A stretch of 64,000 nt of DNA from the NCBI GenBank assembly GCA_036268485.1, contig DATAUC010000077.1:124001-188000 (forward strand). Reading direction: 5' to 3'. The stretch is from Bog-473 sp036268485. Its GTDB lineage: Bacteria > Actinomycetota > Acidimicrobiia > Acidimicrobiales > RAAP-2. How positions within the stretch are numbered: position 1 is the first letter of the stretch; the number at the start of each line of letters is the position of its first letter. Of this stretch, positions 1 through 8,725 are shown one piece after another. The position numbers and the translations under genes were made by a program. The notes under the pieces were generated by a model. That model had not been told where the DNA came from. It was given only the letters and a program-made list of their open reading frames with translations, and ran no database searches.

Positions 1-22
1 ATTGATGAGAGAGGAACCTGCG

Positions 23-421
23 ATGTATCCATGGTCCGCTGAACCGGGGAAGGTGCGCGAGTTCGCGCTGGCCGTCAAGGCGCAGCCGTCGGCTCACGAA
101 GGCGCCGAGGCTGTCATCCCACCTACCTTCTTGACCACGGCCCGATTGGTCTGGGAGCCGCGGGAGCAGGACGTCATGCGGGAGCTGCACTTCGACATGG
201 CGCGCGTGCTGCACGGCGAGGAGGAATACACCTTCTTCGGACCGCCACCGAAGGTGGGGGAGACGCTGGATGTGGAAACCCGCGTTGAGAAGCAGTTCGA
301 GAAGCCGGGCGGCCGGGGCGGGACGATGCGCTTCGCAGTTGTCGTCAACGAATTCCGCGATGCCGCCGGTGCCGTGGTGGCCCAACAGCGGACAACAGTT
401 ATTGAGACTGAGGGAGCCTGA
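23..421 (+). CDS. FAS1-like/MaoC N-terminal hot-dog dehydratase subunit
   Basis: A 132-residue protein resembling the N-terminal (substrate-binding) half of two-domain MaoC hydratases, as in mycobacterial HadA/HadC-type subunits. It likely pairs with the next gene product to hydrate or dehydrate an acyl-CoA or acyl-ACP. The sequence carries the usual PPTF segment near residue 33 and the LH.ARVLHGEEEYTFF stretch that precedes the hot-dog helix; no catalytic Asp-His motif is seen, as expected for this half. The start at 23 follows AGAGGA with 8-nt spacing, although an in-frame start further upstream (5 or off the window) cannot be excluded. The stop lies 4 nt before the next gene, so the two are co-transcribed. 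Substrate unknown. Confidence 0.8.
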   Translation: MYPWSAEPGKVREFALAVKAQPSAHEGAEAVIPPTFLTTARLVWEPREQDVMRELHFDMARVLHGEEEYTFFGPPPKVGETLDVETRVEKQFEKPGGRGGTMRFAVVVNEFRDAAGAVVAQQRTTVIETEGA

Positions 422-425
422 CGCC

Positions 426-845
426 ATGAGTACCACCGAGATGACGGTGCCCAGCGTGGGCCAGCAGGCCGAACCGCAGTCGTTCGGACCCATCACGCGC
501 ACGGACATCGTGCGGTACGCCGGTGCGTCGGGGGACTTCAATCCATTGCATCATGACGACGGCGTGGCGCAGGCCGCCGGATTCCCCAGCGTGTTCTCCA
601 TCGGCATGTTGCAGGCTGGCTTTCTGGCCACGTTCGCCACCAACTGGCTGGGCACCGAGACCATGCGGCGCTTCCAGGTGCGCTTTCGAGAAATGGTGTG
701 GCCAGGCGACCTATGCACCTGCAAGGGCGAGGTGACGGCCGTCGAGCCAGATGAAAAGGGCCATCGAGTCACGGTGACGCTCACCTGCACCCGGCAAACC
801 GGAGATGTGGTGCTGAAGGGCGAAGCGGACTTTCTCCTGGCCTGA
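426..845 (+). CDS. MaoC-like (R)-specific enoyl hydratase/dehydratase subunit
   Basis: A 139-residue single hot-dog protein with the R-hydratase catalytic signature YAGASGDFNPLHHD at about residues 31-44, in which the Asp and the first His are the catalytic pair of MaoC/HadB proteins. It follows the non-catalytic partner at 23-421 by 4 nt, the arrangement expected of a heterodimeric hydratase acting on acyl-CoA thioesters in fatty acid or sterol side-chain metabolism. ATG at 426 was chosen because an upstream in-frame extension would run inside the preceding gene. It ends convergently against the esterase gene with a hairpin between them. Confidence 0.87.
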   Translation: MSTTEMTVPSVGQQAEPQSFGPITRTDIVRYAGASGDFNPLHHDDGVAQAAGFPSVFSIGMLQAGFLATFATNWLGTETMRRFQVRFREMVWPGDLCTCKGEVTAVEPDEKGHRVTVTLTCTRQTGDVVLKGEADFLLA

Positions 846-851
846 ACAGCG

Positions 852-868
852 TCACCCTTCAAGGGTGA
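852..868. terminator. Possible bidirectional hairpin terminator
   Basis: TCACCCTT and AAGGGTGA form a perfect inverted repeat separated by one base, placed exactly where the dehydratase (+) and esterase (-) genes converge; it includes the esterase stop codon. There is no clear T-run, so it would be a weak or Rho-assisted terminator. Confidence 0.4.
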
Positions 869-2271
869 ATGGTGACCTCGGTGGTGTACGTCTTCGTTCC
901 GACTGCCAGCGCACCGGCGGTGTATTGCTGAAATGGATTGGCTGGACCCAGAGGAACGACGAGCGTCAACTGACCCAGGGGGTCCGCCGTGGCCGGCAAG
1001 GTGACGTGGACCGTCGGACTGGCGAAGTCGACGGTGTACTGCTTGCCGGGTTGGAAGAGCGGCGCCGTCCTCACCACGGCGGCTCCACTGCCCGAGAGGG
1101 CAAAGCCGTCCCGGTCGGCGTTGCCCAGCGTGCTGAATTCCTCAGCCGTGCGGTCGATGCCTACCGTCCAGCCGAATTCCGAGTACAGCGGGTTGGCCGT
1201 TGTATAGGTCACCGTCGAAGGACACGCAGGCGGATGGGCGAAGTCGTCCATGATCGTCCCGATGCTCTGCCTGAGGTCCCGAGCCCAATAAGGCCATGAG
1301 TGAGTGCCGGGCCCGTAGTCGTCCCAGTAATTCGGAATGTGCAGCGCGGCCAGGCGGCGATGGAAATACTGATTGTCGAAACTGATCAATCCTTCGATGG
1401 CCGAGCCGCCGGGGTTGGGTACGGTGTCGAGTGGGCCCGGCAATCCGTTGCCGTTGTAAAGCAGGAGGTTCATCCCGCGCAGATTGTTGGCCAACGTGGC
1501 CGGGTCGTGGGCGGCCCAGTTGATCTCATCGGTCACCGGATTCCCGAAGAAGGAGTCGACCGGCACTCGGGTCAGGCCGACCTCGGTGGCATTGATGATC
1601 GCCGTGGCTCCGATCTGCGCCGCCGGGTCGTAGGCGATCTCGGGAGCGCCGGAGAAGGCCAGTGCGGTGACGAACATGTCGGGGAATTGGGCCGCATAGC
1701 TCATGGAGCAGAAGCCACCTTGGGAGAGGCCGGCGATGGCCCGGCCATCCCTCGAGGCAACGGTGCGAAAGTTCTGGTCTACCCAGGGGATCAGTTGGTC
1801 AATGTGGAAGGTTTCCCATTGGGGCTGCCCGTACTTCCCGCCGTTGACGGAATTGGTGCACCAACCCCCGCCGTTGCCGTTGTAGGTGATGTCGGGCATG
1901 ACCACGATGACGGGCAGACCGGCGGTGATCTCCTCGGCGTCACCCGAAGTGGTCCAGTCGGAGGCCTGGCCGCTGGTGCCGTCAAAGAGATAGAGGACGG
2001 GGTAGCGCCGGGTGGGATTGGCGGCGTACTCGGCGGGCAGCAGGATGCGGACGTTGGCCGGATGGGCCAGCGCGGTGGTGGTGACCGTGAGCGCCAGAAG
2101 CCTCGGGTCCAGTTGCTGCTCGGCGCTGACGTGTAAGCCATTGCCGTCAGACAAGGTCGGGATTGGTGCGGGCGCCGCCGAACGCACCGCCGCACCGACC
2201 GGACCGGCCGTGAGCCCAACCAGGCACCAGGCGACGACACCTGACATAAAGGAGGTGCGGAACGATTTCAT
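859..2271 (-). CDS. Secreted alpha/beta-hydrolase, esterase D/antigen 85-like
   Basis: A 470-residue exported hydrolase. Residues 1 to about 30 form a signal peptide (basic start, hydrophobic core, AxA-like cleavage near GPVGAA). A putative-esterase fold follows, with the YPVLYLFDGTSG region and the nucleophile elbow GLSQGG (serine nucleophile); an acidic residue and the late His in GTHSW are candidates for the rest of the triad. Relatives include feruloyl/mycolyl esterases and enterochelin esterases. The last ~110 residues are a separate beta-rich tail of unknown role. The ATG at 2271 was chosen over the upstream in-frame ATG because AAGGGGG sits 6 nt before it. Monocistronic; substrate unknown. 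Confidence 0.85.
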   Translation of the reverse strand: MKSFRTSFMSGVVAWCLVGLTAGPVGAAVRSAAPAPIPTLSDGNGLHVSAEQQLDPRLLALTVTTTALAHPANVRILLPAEYAANPTRRYPVLYLFDGTSGQASDWTTSGDAEEITAGLPVIVVMPDITYNGNGGGWCTNSVNGGKYGQPQWETFHIDQLIPWVDQNFRTVASRDGRAIAGLSQGGFCSMSYAAQFPDMFVTALAFSGAPEIAYDPAAQIGATAIINATEVGLTRVPVDSFFGNPVTDEINWAAHDPATLANNLRGMNLLLYNGNGLPGPLDTVPNPGGSAIEGLISFDNQYFHRRLAALHIPNYWDDYGPGTHSWPYWARDLRQSIGTIMDDFAHPPACPSTVTYTTANPLYSEFGWTVGIDRTAEEFSTLGNADRDGFALSGSGAAVVRTAPLFQPGKQYTVDFASPTVHVTLPATADPLGQLTLVVPLGPANPFQQYTAGALAVGTKTYTTEVTIHP

Positions 2272-2473
2272 GCGGTCCCCCTTCAGTGTTTTCACGCCGC
2301 AGAATGCGTTTCTCTCAATCAGCCGCGAACATTAGCGTCCTGGTGCTTCGGAGTGGCCGGTCGGTGGATTCAGGAGGGGCGTGACGGATGCCCGCGGCGC
2401 TCGCCGGCAGCGTGGGGTCCAGTGCTAGACAGACTCCGAGAAATAGCGGCCGTACATCGATCGGAGCCTGGGC

Positions 2474-3946
2474 ATGGCAATCGTCTCGTATTCCCGTCGG
2501 TTGGCCGACTTGGCCGAAGCCAATCCCACTCGCCCGGCCATCACGTGCGGCGAATGGAGTCTGACCCGAGCCGAACTCGAGAGAGCGGCCGACGCCCTGG
2601 CCCGGCAGCTGCTGGACGACGGCGTGACGTTCGGTGACATGGTCACGATCGCCCTGCCCAATTCCGTCGATTGGTTTGTTGCCGTCGCGGCTATCTGGAA
2701 GATCGGCGCCATTCCTCAACCGGTCTCTCCCCGCCTCCCCGAGCGCGAGCTGGCGGCCATCGTCGAACTGGCCGACCCTCGCGTGGTACTTGGGGTCGAG
2801 GCCGGTACCTTCAGCGGTCGCATCTGCCGCCCGTCCGGATTCGTGGCCCCACCGGCCGGCCCGGAGGCGGAGCCCCTGCCCGATGTGATCTCACCGGCTT
2901 GGAAGGCCCCGACGTCGGGTGGCTCCACCGGTCGACCCAAACTCATCGTGGCCGGCCAGCCCGCCAGCCTCGACGACGAAGCCGCTCCGTTGCTCTTCTT
3001 CCAGCAAGACGGGTGCCTGATGATGCCGGGGCCGCTGTATCACAATGGTCCCATCGTGTGGTCGTGCACGAGCCTGCTCGCCGGCAACCATGTCGTGCTC
3101 CTCCCACGCTTCGATGCCCAAGCCACCCTGGCCGGCATTGAGGAACACGGCGCCGACATGGCCTACATGGTGCCGACCATGATGAAGCGGATCTGGCGCC
3201 TGCCGCTCGACGTGCGTCTGGGCTACGACCTTTCCTCATTGCGTGTCGTCTGGCACCTGGCCGAGCCGTGCCCGCCCTGGCTCAAAGAGGCGTGGATCGA
3301 TTGGCTGGGACCCGAGCGCATCATGGAGCTCTACGCCGGCACAGAGGCCCAGACGGCCACCATCATCACGGGCACGGAATGGCTGAAACACCGCGGCTCG
3401 GTCGGGCGTCCGCTCAGCGGATCCATCAGCATCACCGACGCGGAGGGCAACGAAGTTCCGGCCGGGGTGGAGGGAGAGGTGTGGCTGAAGTCAGGACTGG
3501 CCGCCCCCACTTACCGCTACGTGGGGGCCGAAGCTCGCACCAGGGATGGTGGCTGGGAGTCCCTGGGCGACAATGGTTGGCTCGACGAGGAGGGGTACCT
3601 CTATCTGGGCGATCGCACCACCGACATGATCCTCACCGGTGGGTCCAACGTGTACCCGGCCGAGGTCGAAGCAGCCATTTCCGAGCATCCGGCGGTGCGG
3701 TCCTCTGCCGTCATCGGCCTGCCGGACGAGGATCTCGGGAGCACGGTGCACGCCATCGTTGAGGCCGACCCCGACGAGCTCCAGATCGACGAACTCCTCA
3801 CCTTTCTGGGCGAGCGCCTCGTCCGCTACAAGGTGCCGCGGACGGTCGAGATCGTGCGCCAGCCTCTGCGCGACGACGCCGGCAAGGTGCGGCGCAGCGC
3901 GTTGCGGGCCGAGCGTCTGACCGCGGCGGTTCAGCCGCCCACGTAG
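2474..3946 (+). CDS. AMP-dependent acyl-CoA synthetase/ligase
   Basis: A 490-residue member of the ANL (adenylate-forming) superfamily that activates a carboxylic acid to its CoA thioester via an acyl-AMP. Visible motifs are the P-loop TSGGSTGRPK (about residues 150), the YAGTEAQ motif, the GDNGWLDEEGYLYLGDR hinge region with its conserved Asp, and a C-terminal Lys within DDAGKVRR. The closest recognisable group is the bile-acid/long-chain CoA ligase type common in actinobacterial lipid gene sets. GGAG lies 7 nt before the ATG. It overlaps the convergent uvrA-like gene by 16 nt at its 3' end. Acid substrate cannot be read from the sequence. Confidence 0.9.
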   Translation: MAIVSYSRRLADLAEANPTRPAITCGEWSLTRAELERAADALARQLLDDGVTFGDMVTIALPNSVDWFVAVAAIWKIGAIPQPVSPRLPERELAAIVELADPRVVLGVEAGTFSGRICRPSGFVAPPAGPEAEPLPDVISPAWKAPTSGGSTGRPKLIVAGQPASLDDEAAPLLFFQQDGCLMMPGPLYHNGPIVWSCTSLLAGNHVVLLPRFDAQATLAGIEEHGADMAYMVPTMMKRIWRLPLDVRLGYDLSSLRVVWHLAEPCPPWLKEAWIDWLGPERIMELYAGTEAQTATIITGTEWLKHRGSVGRPLSGSISITDAEGNEVPAGVEGEVWLKSGLAAPTYRYVGAEARTRDGGWESLGDNGWLDEEGYLYLGDRTTDMILTGGSNVYPAEVEAAISEHPAVRSSAVIGLPDEDLGSTVHAIVEADPDELQIDELLTFLGERLVRYKVPRTVEIVRQPLRDDAGKVRRSALRAERLTAAVQPPT

Positions 3947-6297
3947 GCAGCCAGATGCTGGCCGGTGAGGGTGCTTCGGCCGGCCACGAGGTCGGCCGGG
4001 GACCCCTCGAAGACAACGTGGCCGCCCTCATGCCCGGCGCCGGGTCCCAGGTCGATGATCCAGTCGGCGTGCGCCATGACGGCCTGGTGATGCTCAATGA
4101 CGACGACTGATTTGCCGGAATCGACGAGGCGATCGAGCAGACCGAGGAGGTGCTCGACGTCAGCGAGGTGGAGGCCGGTGGTCGGCTCGTCCAGCACGTA
4201 GACGCCGCCTTTGTCGGACATATGGGTGGCCAGTTTGAGACGCTGGCGCTCGCCCCCGGACAGCGTCGTCAGCGGCTGGCCGATGCCGAGATACCCCAGC
4301 CCGATCTCGGCCAGGTGGCCCAGGATGGCATGGGCGGCCGGAGTGTGCGCCTCGCCGGCACCGAAGAAGTCCTCGGCTTCGTTCACGGACATGGCCAGCA
4401 CCTGGCTGATGTCGCGGCCGGCCAAGCGGTAGTCGAGCACCGAAGAGAGGAAGCGTTTCCCGTCGCACTCCTCGCAGGTGGTGGTCACACCGGCCATCAT
4501 TGCCAGGTCGGTGTAGATGACACCGACACCGTTGCAGCCGGGGCAGGCCCCCTCGGAATTGGCGCTGAACAGCGCCGGTTTCACGTCGTTGGCCTTGGCG
4601 AACGCCTTGCGGATGTGATCCAGTAGCCCGGTGTAGGTGGCCGGGTTGCTGCGCCGTGAGCCCCGGATCACACTCTGGTCGATCGATACCACCCCGGCGC
4701 CGGCCGGAATCGATCCGTGCACGAGCGAACTCTTGCCCGAGCCGGCGACGCCGGTGATGACGACGAGCACGCCCAGCGGAATGTCGACGTCGATGTTCTG
4801 CAGGTTGTGCGTGATCGCACCGCGAATCTCCAGTGCGCCCCAGGGCGCCCGTACCGATGCCTTGACGGCATTCCGGTCATCGAGATGCCGTCCGGTGATG
4901 GTGCCGCTGGCCCGCAATCCTTCCACGGTCCCCTCGAAGCACACGGTGCCGCCGGCCTGGCCGGCGCCCGGGCCAAGATCGACGACGTGGTCGGCGACGG
5001 CAATGGTCTCGGGTTCGTGCTCTACGACGAGAACCGTGTTCCCCCTGTCCCGCAGGCGAAGCAGCATGTCGTTCATCCGCTGAATGTCATGGGGGTGCAG
5101 GCCGGCTGTGGGCTCGTCGAAGACATAGGTGACGTCGGTCAGAGAAGAGCCGAGGTGCAGGATCTTGACTCGTTGTGCTTCGCCGCCCGACAGCGTGCCC
5201 GAAGGTCGGTCCAGGGAGAGGTAGCCCAGGCCGATCGTCACGAACGAATCGAGCGTTCGTTGCAGCGAACTGAGCAAGGGGGCCACTGACGGCTCGTCCA
5301 GGCCACGGATCCACTGGGCCAGGTCGCTGACCTGCATGGCGCAGGCATCGGCGATGCTGATCGTGCCGATACGTGACGAGCGGGCTGTCTCGTTGAGCCG
5401 GGTTCCCTGGCAGTCCGGGCATTGGCTGAAGGTGACGGCCCGGTCGACGAAGGCCTGTATGTGGGGCTGCAGGGACGTCCGGTCCTTGGAAAGGAAGGCC
5501 CTCTCGATCTTTGGGATCAGCCCCTCGTAGGTCACATTGACCCCGTTGACCTTGATCTTTATGGGATCGTGGTGGAGAAAATCCTGCTGCTCCTTCTTGG
5601 TGAATTTCTTGATCGGCTTGTCCGGATTGAGGATGCCGGACTCGAGGTAGGGGCGAACGGCGAAGAAGTTGTCGACGGTGTAGCCGGGGATGATGATGGC
5701 GCCGTCAGCCAGAGACTTGGCGTCGTCGAAGAGCTGGGTGAGGTCGACGTCAGACACGGTGCCCCGACCCTCGCAGCGCGGACACATCCCACCGAGGCGG
5801 GTGTAGCTCTTCTTCACCGTATGGCCAGTGCCCCGTTCCACCCTGATCGCGGCACCCCCGCGCACCGTGGCCAGGTTGAATGAGAATGCGCTGGGCGAAC
5901 CAAGGTGGGGCTGGCCCAACCGGCTGAAGAGGATGCGCAACATGGCGTAGGCATCCGTCACCGTGCCGACCGTGGAGCGCGCATCGCCACCGAGGCGTTG
6001 CTGATCGACGACAATGGCCGTCGTCAGACCTTCGAGCGCATCGACCTCGGGTCGCGACAGGGTCGGCATGAAGCCCTGCACAAAGGCGCTGTAGGTCTCG
6101 TTGATGAGGCGCTGTGACTCGGCCGCGATGGTGTTGAAGACCAGCGAACTCTTGCCCGACCCAGAGACGCCGGTAAACACCGTCAGGCGCCGTTTCGGGA
6201 TGTCGATGCTCACATCCTTTAGGTTGTTCTCGCGTGCACCATGGACGCGGATCACATCGTGGCTATCGGGGATCGCGACATCCGTCTTCTTGGTCAT
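3931..6297 (-). CDS. UvrA-like excinuclease ABC ATPase, short paralogue
   Basis: A 788-residue tandem ABC ATPase of the UvrA family. Both nucleotide-binding domains are complete: Walker A GVSGSGKSS near residue 43 and GVAGSGKSS near 518, signatures LSGGEAQR and LSGGERQR, and Walker B segments ending FDEPTAGLHP and LDEPTTGLHL. Zinc-binding CxxC pairs are visible (CPRCEGRG, CPDCQG, CPGCNG with CEEC). It is about 150-180 residues shorter than housekeeping UvrA (~950), matching the shorter UvrA paralogues of actinobacteria that have been linked to drug tolerance. It therefore is more likely a second UvrA than the canonical repair subunit. GGAGG precedes the ATG by 10 nt. Confidence 0.9.
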   Translation of the reverse strand: MTKKTDVAIPDSHDVIRVHGARENNLKDVSIDIPKRRLTVFTGVSGSGKSSLVFNTIAAESQRLINETYSAFVQGFMPTLSRPEVDALEGLTTAIVVDQQRLGGDARSTVGTVTDAYAMLRILFSRLGQPHLGSPSAFSFNLATVRGGAAIRVERGTGHTVKKSYTRLGGMCPRCEGRGTVSDVDLTQLFDDAKSLADGAIIIPGYTVDNFFAVRPYLESGILNPDKPIKKFTKKEQQDFLHHDPIKIKVNGVNVTYEGLIPKIERAFLSKDRTSLQPHIQAFVDRAVTFSQCPDCQGTRLNETARSSRIGTISIADACAMQVSDLAQWIRGLDEPSVAPLLSSLQRTLDSFVTIGLGYLSLDRPSGTLSGGEAQRVKILHLGSSLTDVTYVFDEPTAGLHPHDIQRMNDMLLRLRDRGNTVLVVEHEPETIAVADHVVDLGPGAGQAGGTVCFEGTVEGLRASGTITGRHLDDRNAVKASVRAPWGALEIRGAITHNLQNIDVDIPLGVLVVITGVAGSGKSSLVHGSIPAGAGVVSIDQSVIRGSRRSNPATYTGLLDHIRKAFAKANDVKPALFSANSEGACPGCNGVGVIYTDLAMMAGVTTTCEECDGKRFLSSVLDYRLAGRDISQVLAMSVNEAEDFFGAGEAHTPAAHAILGHLAEIGLGYLGIGQPLTTLSGGERQRLKLATHMSDKGGVYVLDEPTTGLHLADVEHLLGLLDRLVDSGKSVVVIEHHQAVMAHADWIIDLGPGAGHEGGHVVFEGSPADLVAGRSTLTGQHLAAYVGG

Positions 6298-6355
6298 GCG
6301 TGGCGTGCCTCCATCGATGCGCTGTCTACCAGACGGGGAATCGGGCCGATGGCCG

Positions 6356-6700
6356 TCATCCGTCTTGGAGCAGCCCCAGGACGTTGCCGTCGGGATCGGC
6401 CACGGTGGCCACTAGACGACCTCCTCCGACGTCGTGCGGGGCCTCCTTCACGGTGGCACCGGCCGCCGTGACCGCGGCCAACGTTGCGTCAATGTCCGAG
6501 ACGTGCCAAAAGGCCACCGGCGAGGCCATATCCTGGGGTCCACCGGTAGGAACCAGACCGATGTGTTGCCCGGCCGCCTCAAAGCCGACGTAGTACGGCG
6601 CGTCGGCCTGGGGGGCGACGCCAAGCAGAGCGGCGTACACCTCCTTGGACTTGGCCAGGTCCGATACGGGATGCAGGACGGTCTTGATACCTTCGTTCAT
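6356..6700 (-). CDS. VOC-family (glyoxalase/bleomycin resistance-like) protein
   Basis: A 114-residue vicinal oxygen chelate fold protein with two beta-alpha-beta-beta-beta halves: HPVSDLAKSKEVYAALLG at the start, FEAAGQHIGLVP, the second half FWHVSDIDATLAAVTAAGA and the terminal ADPDGNVLGLLQ typical of the family. It may be an isomerase, dioxygenase or binding protein. It is transcribed divergently from the ECF41 sigma factor gene, and a match to the ECF41 promoter consensus lies 41 nt upstream of its ATG, so it is the predicted regulatory target of that sigma factor. Confidence 0.85.
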   Translation of the reverse strand: MNEGIKTVLHPVSDLAKSKEVYAALLGVAPQADAPYYVGFEAAGQHIGLVPTGGPQDMASPVAFWHVSDIDATLAAVTAAGATVKEAPHDVGGGRLVATVADPDGNVLGLLQDG

Positions 6701-6740
6701 GGGTCGTTCCTTCCTTGGGTGCCGACAGTGTCATCCATAT

Positions 6741-6767
6741 GACGCACGCCGAACCGAGAATGTGACT
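6741..6767 (-). promoter_or_regulatory. ECF41-type promoter for the VOC gene
   Basis: Read on the minus strand the site is AGTCACA, 16 nt, CGTC. The published ECF41 promoter consensus is TGTCACA in -35 and CGTC in -10, so one base differs and the spacer equals that of the facing site. It predicts a transcript starting about 30 nt before the VOC ATG at 6700. Confidence 0.65.
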
Positions 6768-6800
6768 GCGTCCCGAAAATACTTGGCCTTGGGATTGCTC

Positions 6801-6827
6801 TGTCACATTGACCGCTGTTCACTCGTC
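6801..6827 (+). promoter_or_regulatory. ECF41-type autoregulatory promoter
   Basis: TGTCACA (6801-6807), a 16-nt spacer and CGTC (6824-6827) match the ECF41 consensus exactly and lie 35 nt upstream of the ATG of the ECF41 sigma gene itself. This indicates positive autoregulation. Confidence 0.75.
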
Positions 6828-6862
6828 ATAGGGGTGAGGAACGACACAGGGGAACGTGACCA

Positions 6863-7738
6863 ATGACCGAAGTCGACTGGCTGGCTGAACAATTCGAGAT
6901 CAACCGGGACCACATTCGGGCCATCGCCCTGCAGATGCTGGGATCGCCCCACAAGGCTGACGACGCCGTCCAGGAAGCGTGGCTGCGGCTGAGCCGATCG
7001 GGGGGTGAGGGCATTGAAAACCTCGGCGGCTGGCTCACGACGGTGGTGGCTCGGGTCTGCCTCGACATGTTGCGCTCACAGAAGTCCCGGCGGGAGGAAT
7101 CCCTAGAAGCGCATGCGTCTCAGGCGTCGGCCGCCACCGATGTAACGGACGGACCTGAGCGGGAGGCCCTCCTGGCCGATTCCGTGGGATCGGCTCTGTT
7201 GGTCGTCCTCGACACGTTGACCCCGACCGAACGGCTCGCCTTCGTGTTGCACGACGTCTTCGCTGTCCCCTTTGACGAGATCGGACCGATGGTTGGTCGA
7301 TCTCCCACGGCGGCTCGACAACTGGCCAGCCGGGCCCGCCGCCGCGTGCAGGGGGTCACGCCGAATCCCGATGCCGACCGCACCCGGCACCGGGAGGTCG
7401 TCATGGCCTTCCTGGCGGCATCACGCGATGGAGACTTCGATTCCCTCCTGGCCCTGCTCGACCCTGAAGCCATCCTGCGGGCCGACCCCAAGGCCACGCC
7501 GCCCGGCGTGGAGAGTGAGGTGCGTGGCGCGACGGGCGTGGCGAATGCTTTCGTCGGACGCGCCTCGGCGGCGCAGATGGCCGTAGTGGACGGAGCACCG
7601 GGAGCCGTATGGGCTCCGCGCGGCACGCCGCTGGCCGTCTTTGCCTTCACCATCGTCGAAGGGAAAATCGTTGAGCTCGAACTGATCGGTGATCGCGGCC
7701 GCATCGGGCTGCTGGACGTGGTGATCGAAGCGTCCTGA
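6863..7738 (+). CDS. ECF41-group RNA polymerase sigma factor with fused SnoaL-like domain
   Basis: A 291-residue ECF sigma factor. Region 2 spans about residues 5-70 (ALQMLGSPHKADDAVQEAWLR), region 4 about 110-160 (LTPTERLAFVLHDVF, ending in the helix-turn-helix ARQLASRARRRV). The remaining ~120 residues form the SnoaL/NTF2-like extension that defines ECF41 and acts as a built-in regulator in place of a separate anti-sigma factor; the linker FLAASRDGDFDSLLALLDP contains the group's DGDF motif. AGGGGA precedes the ATG. Two consensus ECF41 promoters in the intergenic region direct transcription to itself and to the VOC gene. The inducing signal is unknown. Confidence 0.92.
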   Translation: MTEVDWLAEQFEINRDHIRAIALQMLGSPHKADDAVQEAWLRLSRSGGEGIENLGGWLTTVVARVCLDMLRSQKSRREESLEAHASQASAATDVTDGPEREALLADSVGSALLVVLDTLTPTERLAFVLHDVFAVPFDEIGPMVGRSPTAARQLASRARRRVQGVTPNPDADRTRHREVVMAFLAASRDGDFDSLLALLDPEAILRADPKATPPGVESEVRGATGVANAFVGRASAAQMAVVDGAPGAVWAPRGTPLAVFAFTIVEGKIVELELIGDRGRIGLLDVVIEAS

Positions 7739-7817
7739 GAAGCGCCGAACCCTTGGTGCGGCCCGCTCTATGGTGAAGTGGGTCGCCCGATTCCGGGTCC
7801 CGGCAAGGAGGATGCGC

Positions 7818-8711
7818 GTGAGGTCCAACCGATCCGAGTCGCCACGGTCGGCGCTGCGCCGCATGCTGGTCGAGCCGGGTCTTACCGTGCTCCCCGGTGT
7901 CTATGACGCACTGTCGGCGATGATGGTGGAGCGAAGCGGATTCCCGGGTGCGTACATGTCGGGCGCCGCGGTGTCCATGAGCCTCGGGGGAGTGCCCGAC
8001 CTGGGACTGCTGACGATGACCGAGATGGCATCCCAGGCGTCCCGCCTGGCCGGCGTCCTGTCGGGTCCGCTTGTGGCCGATGCCGATACCGGATTCGGCA
8101 ATCCGCTCAATGTCCAACGAACCGTCATCGAATATGAGCGGGCCGGGGTGGCGGGACTCCACATAGAGGATCAGACCTTTCCGAAGCGATGTGGCCATCT
8201 CAATGGGAAATCGGTGATTCCGAGCGCGGAATTCGAGGAGAAGATGAGGGCGGCGGTCGAGGCCCGTACGGATCCGGAACTGGTGCTCATTGCTCGAACC
8301 GACGCTCGCGGACCCCTCGGATTTGCCGAGGCGATTCGTCGCGCCAATGCTTACCTCCAGGCGGGAGCGGACATGATCTTTGTCGAAGCTCCGCAGTCGA
8401 TTGACGAGATTTCGTCCATCCCGGCCGAAGTGGACGGTCCCGTGATGTACAACATTGTTGAGAACGGGTCCTCTCCGCCGGCGGACCTTGATCATCTGGC
8501 CGAGTGGGGGTACACGCTCGCCATCCGTCCCCTGGCCGTGATCGCTCCGGTCCTCGAAGCGATACTCGGAGCACTCAATAGCATGCACCCGCCGACGCCT
8601 TTCGAGGCGGACCTGTCGACGCCGGGGGGACTGTTCGAGACGGTGGACCTCGATCGCTGGCTAGAAGTCGGAAATCGTTTCGGAGCTTCCTCCGCGGATC
8701 ACCCGGTCTGA
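7818..8711 (+). CDS. Isocitrate lyase/PEP mutase-family enzyme
   Basis: A 297-residue TIM-barrel protein of the isocitrate lyase/phosphoenolpyruvate mutase superfamily, acting on alpha-hydroxy or oxalo acids (for example methylisocitrate lyase, oxaloacetate hydrolase or carboxyphosphonoenolpyruvate mutase). Motifs include PGVYDALSA, the metal-binding DADTGFGNP, the HIEDQTFPKRCGH active-site loop and IARTDAR. The KRCGH loop keeps the catalytic Cys of the lyases. GTG at 7818 is chosen because AAGGAGG lies 6 nt before it; the ATG at 7812 would touch that ribosome-binding site. Substrate cannot be assigned. Confidence 0.85.
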   Translation: MRSNRSESPRSALRRMLVEPGLTVLPGVYDALSAMMVERSGFPGAYMSGAAVSMSLGGVPDLGLLTMTEMASQASRLAGVLSGPLVADADTGFGNPLNVQRTVIEYERAGVAGLHIEDQTFPKRCGHLNGKSVIPSAEFEEKMRAAVEARTDPELVLIARTDARGPLGFAEAIRRANAYLQAGADMIFVEAPQSIDEISSIPAEVDGPVMYNIVENGSSPPADLDHLAEWGYTLAIRPLAVIAPVLEAILGALNSMHPPTPFEADLSTPGGLFETVDLDRWLEVGNRFGASSADHPV

Positions 8712-8725
8712 GCTCGATCGCACCG

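Noticed and set aside
1300..2136. 278-residue open frame on the plus strand
   Set aside because: Antisense to the secreted esterase, low-complexity Gly/Val/Asp composition, no family motif.
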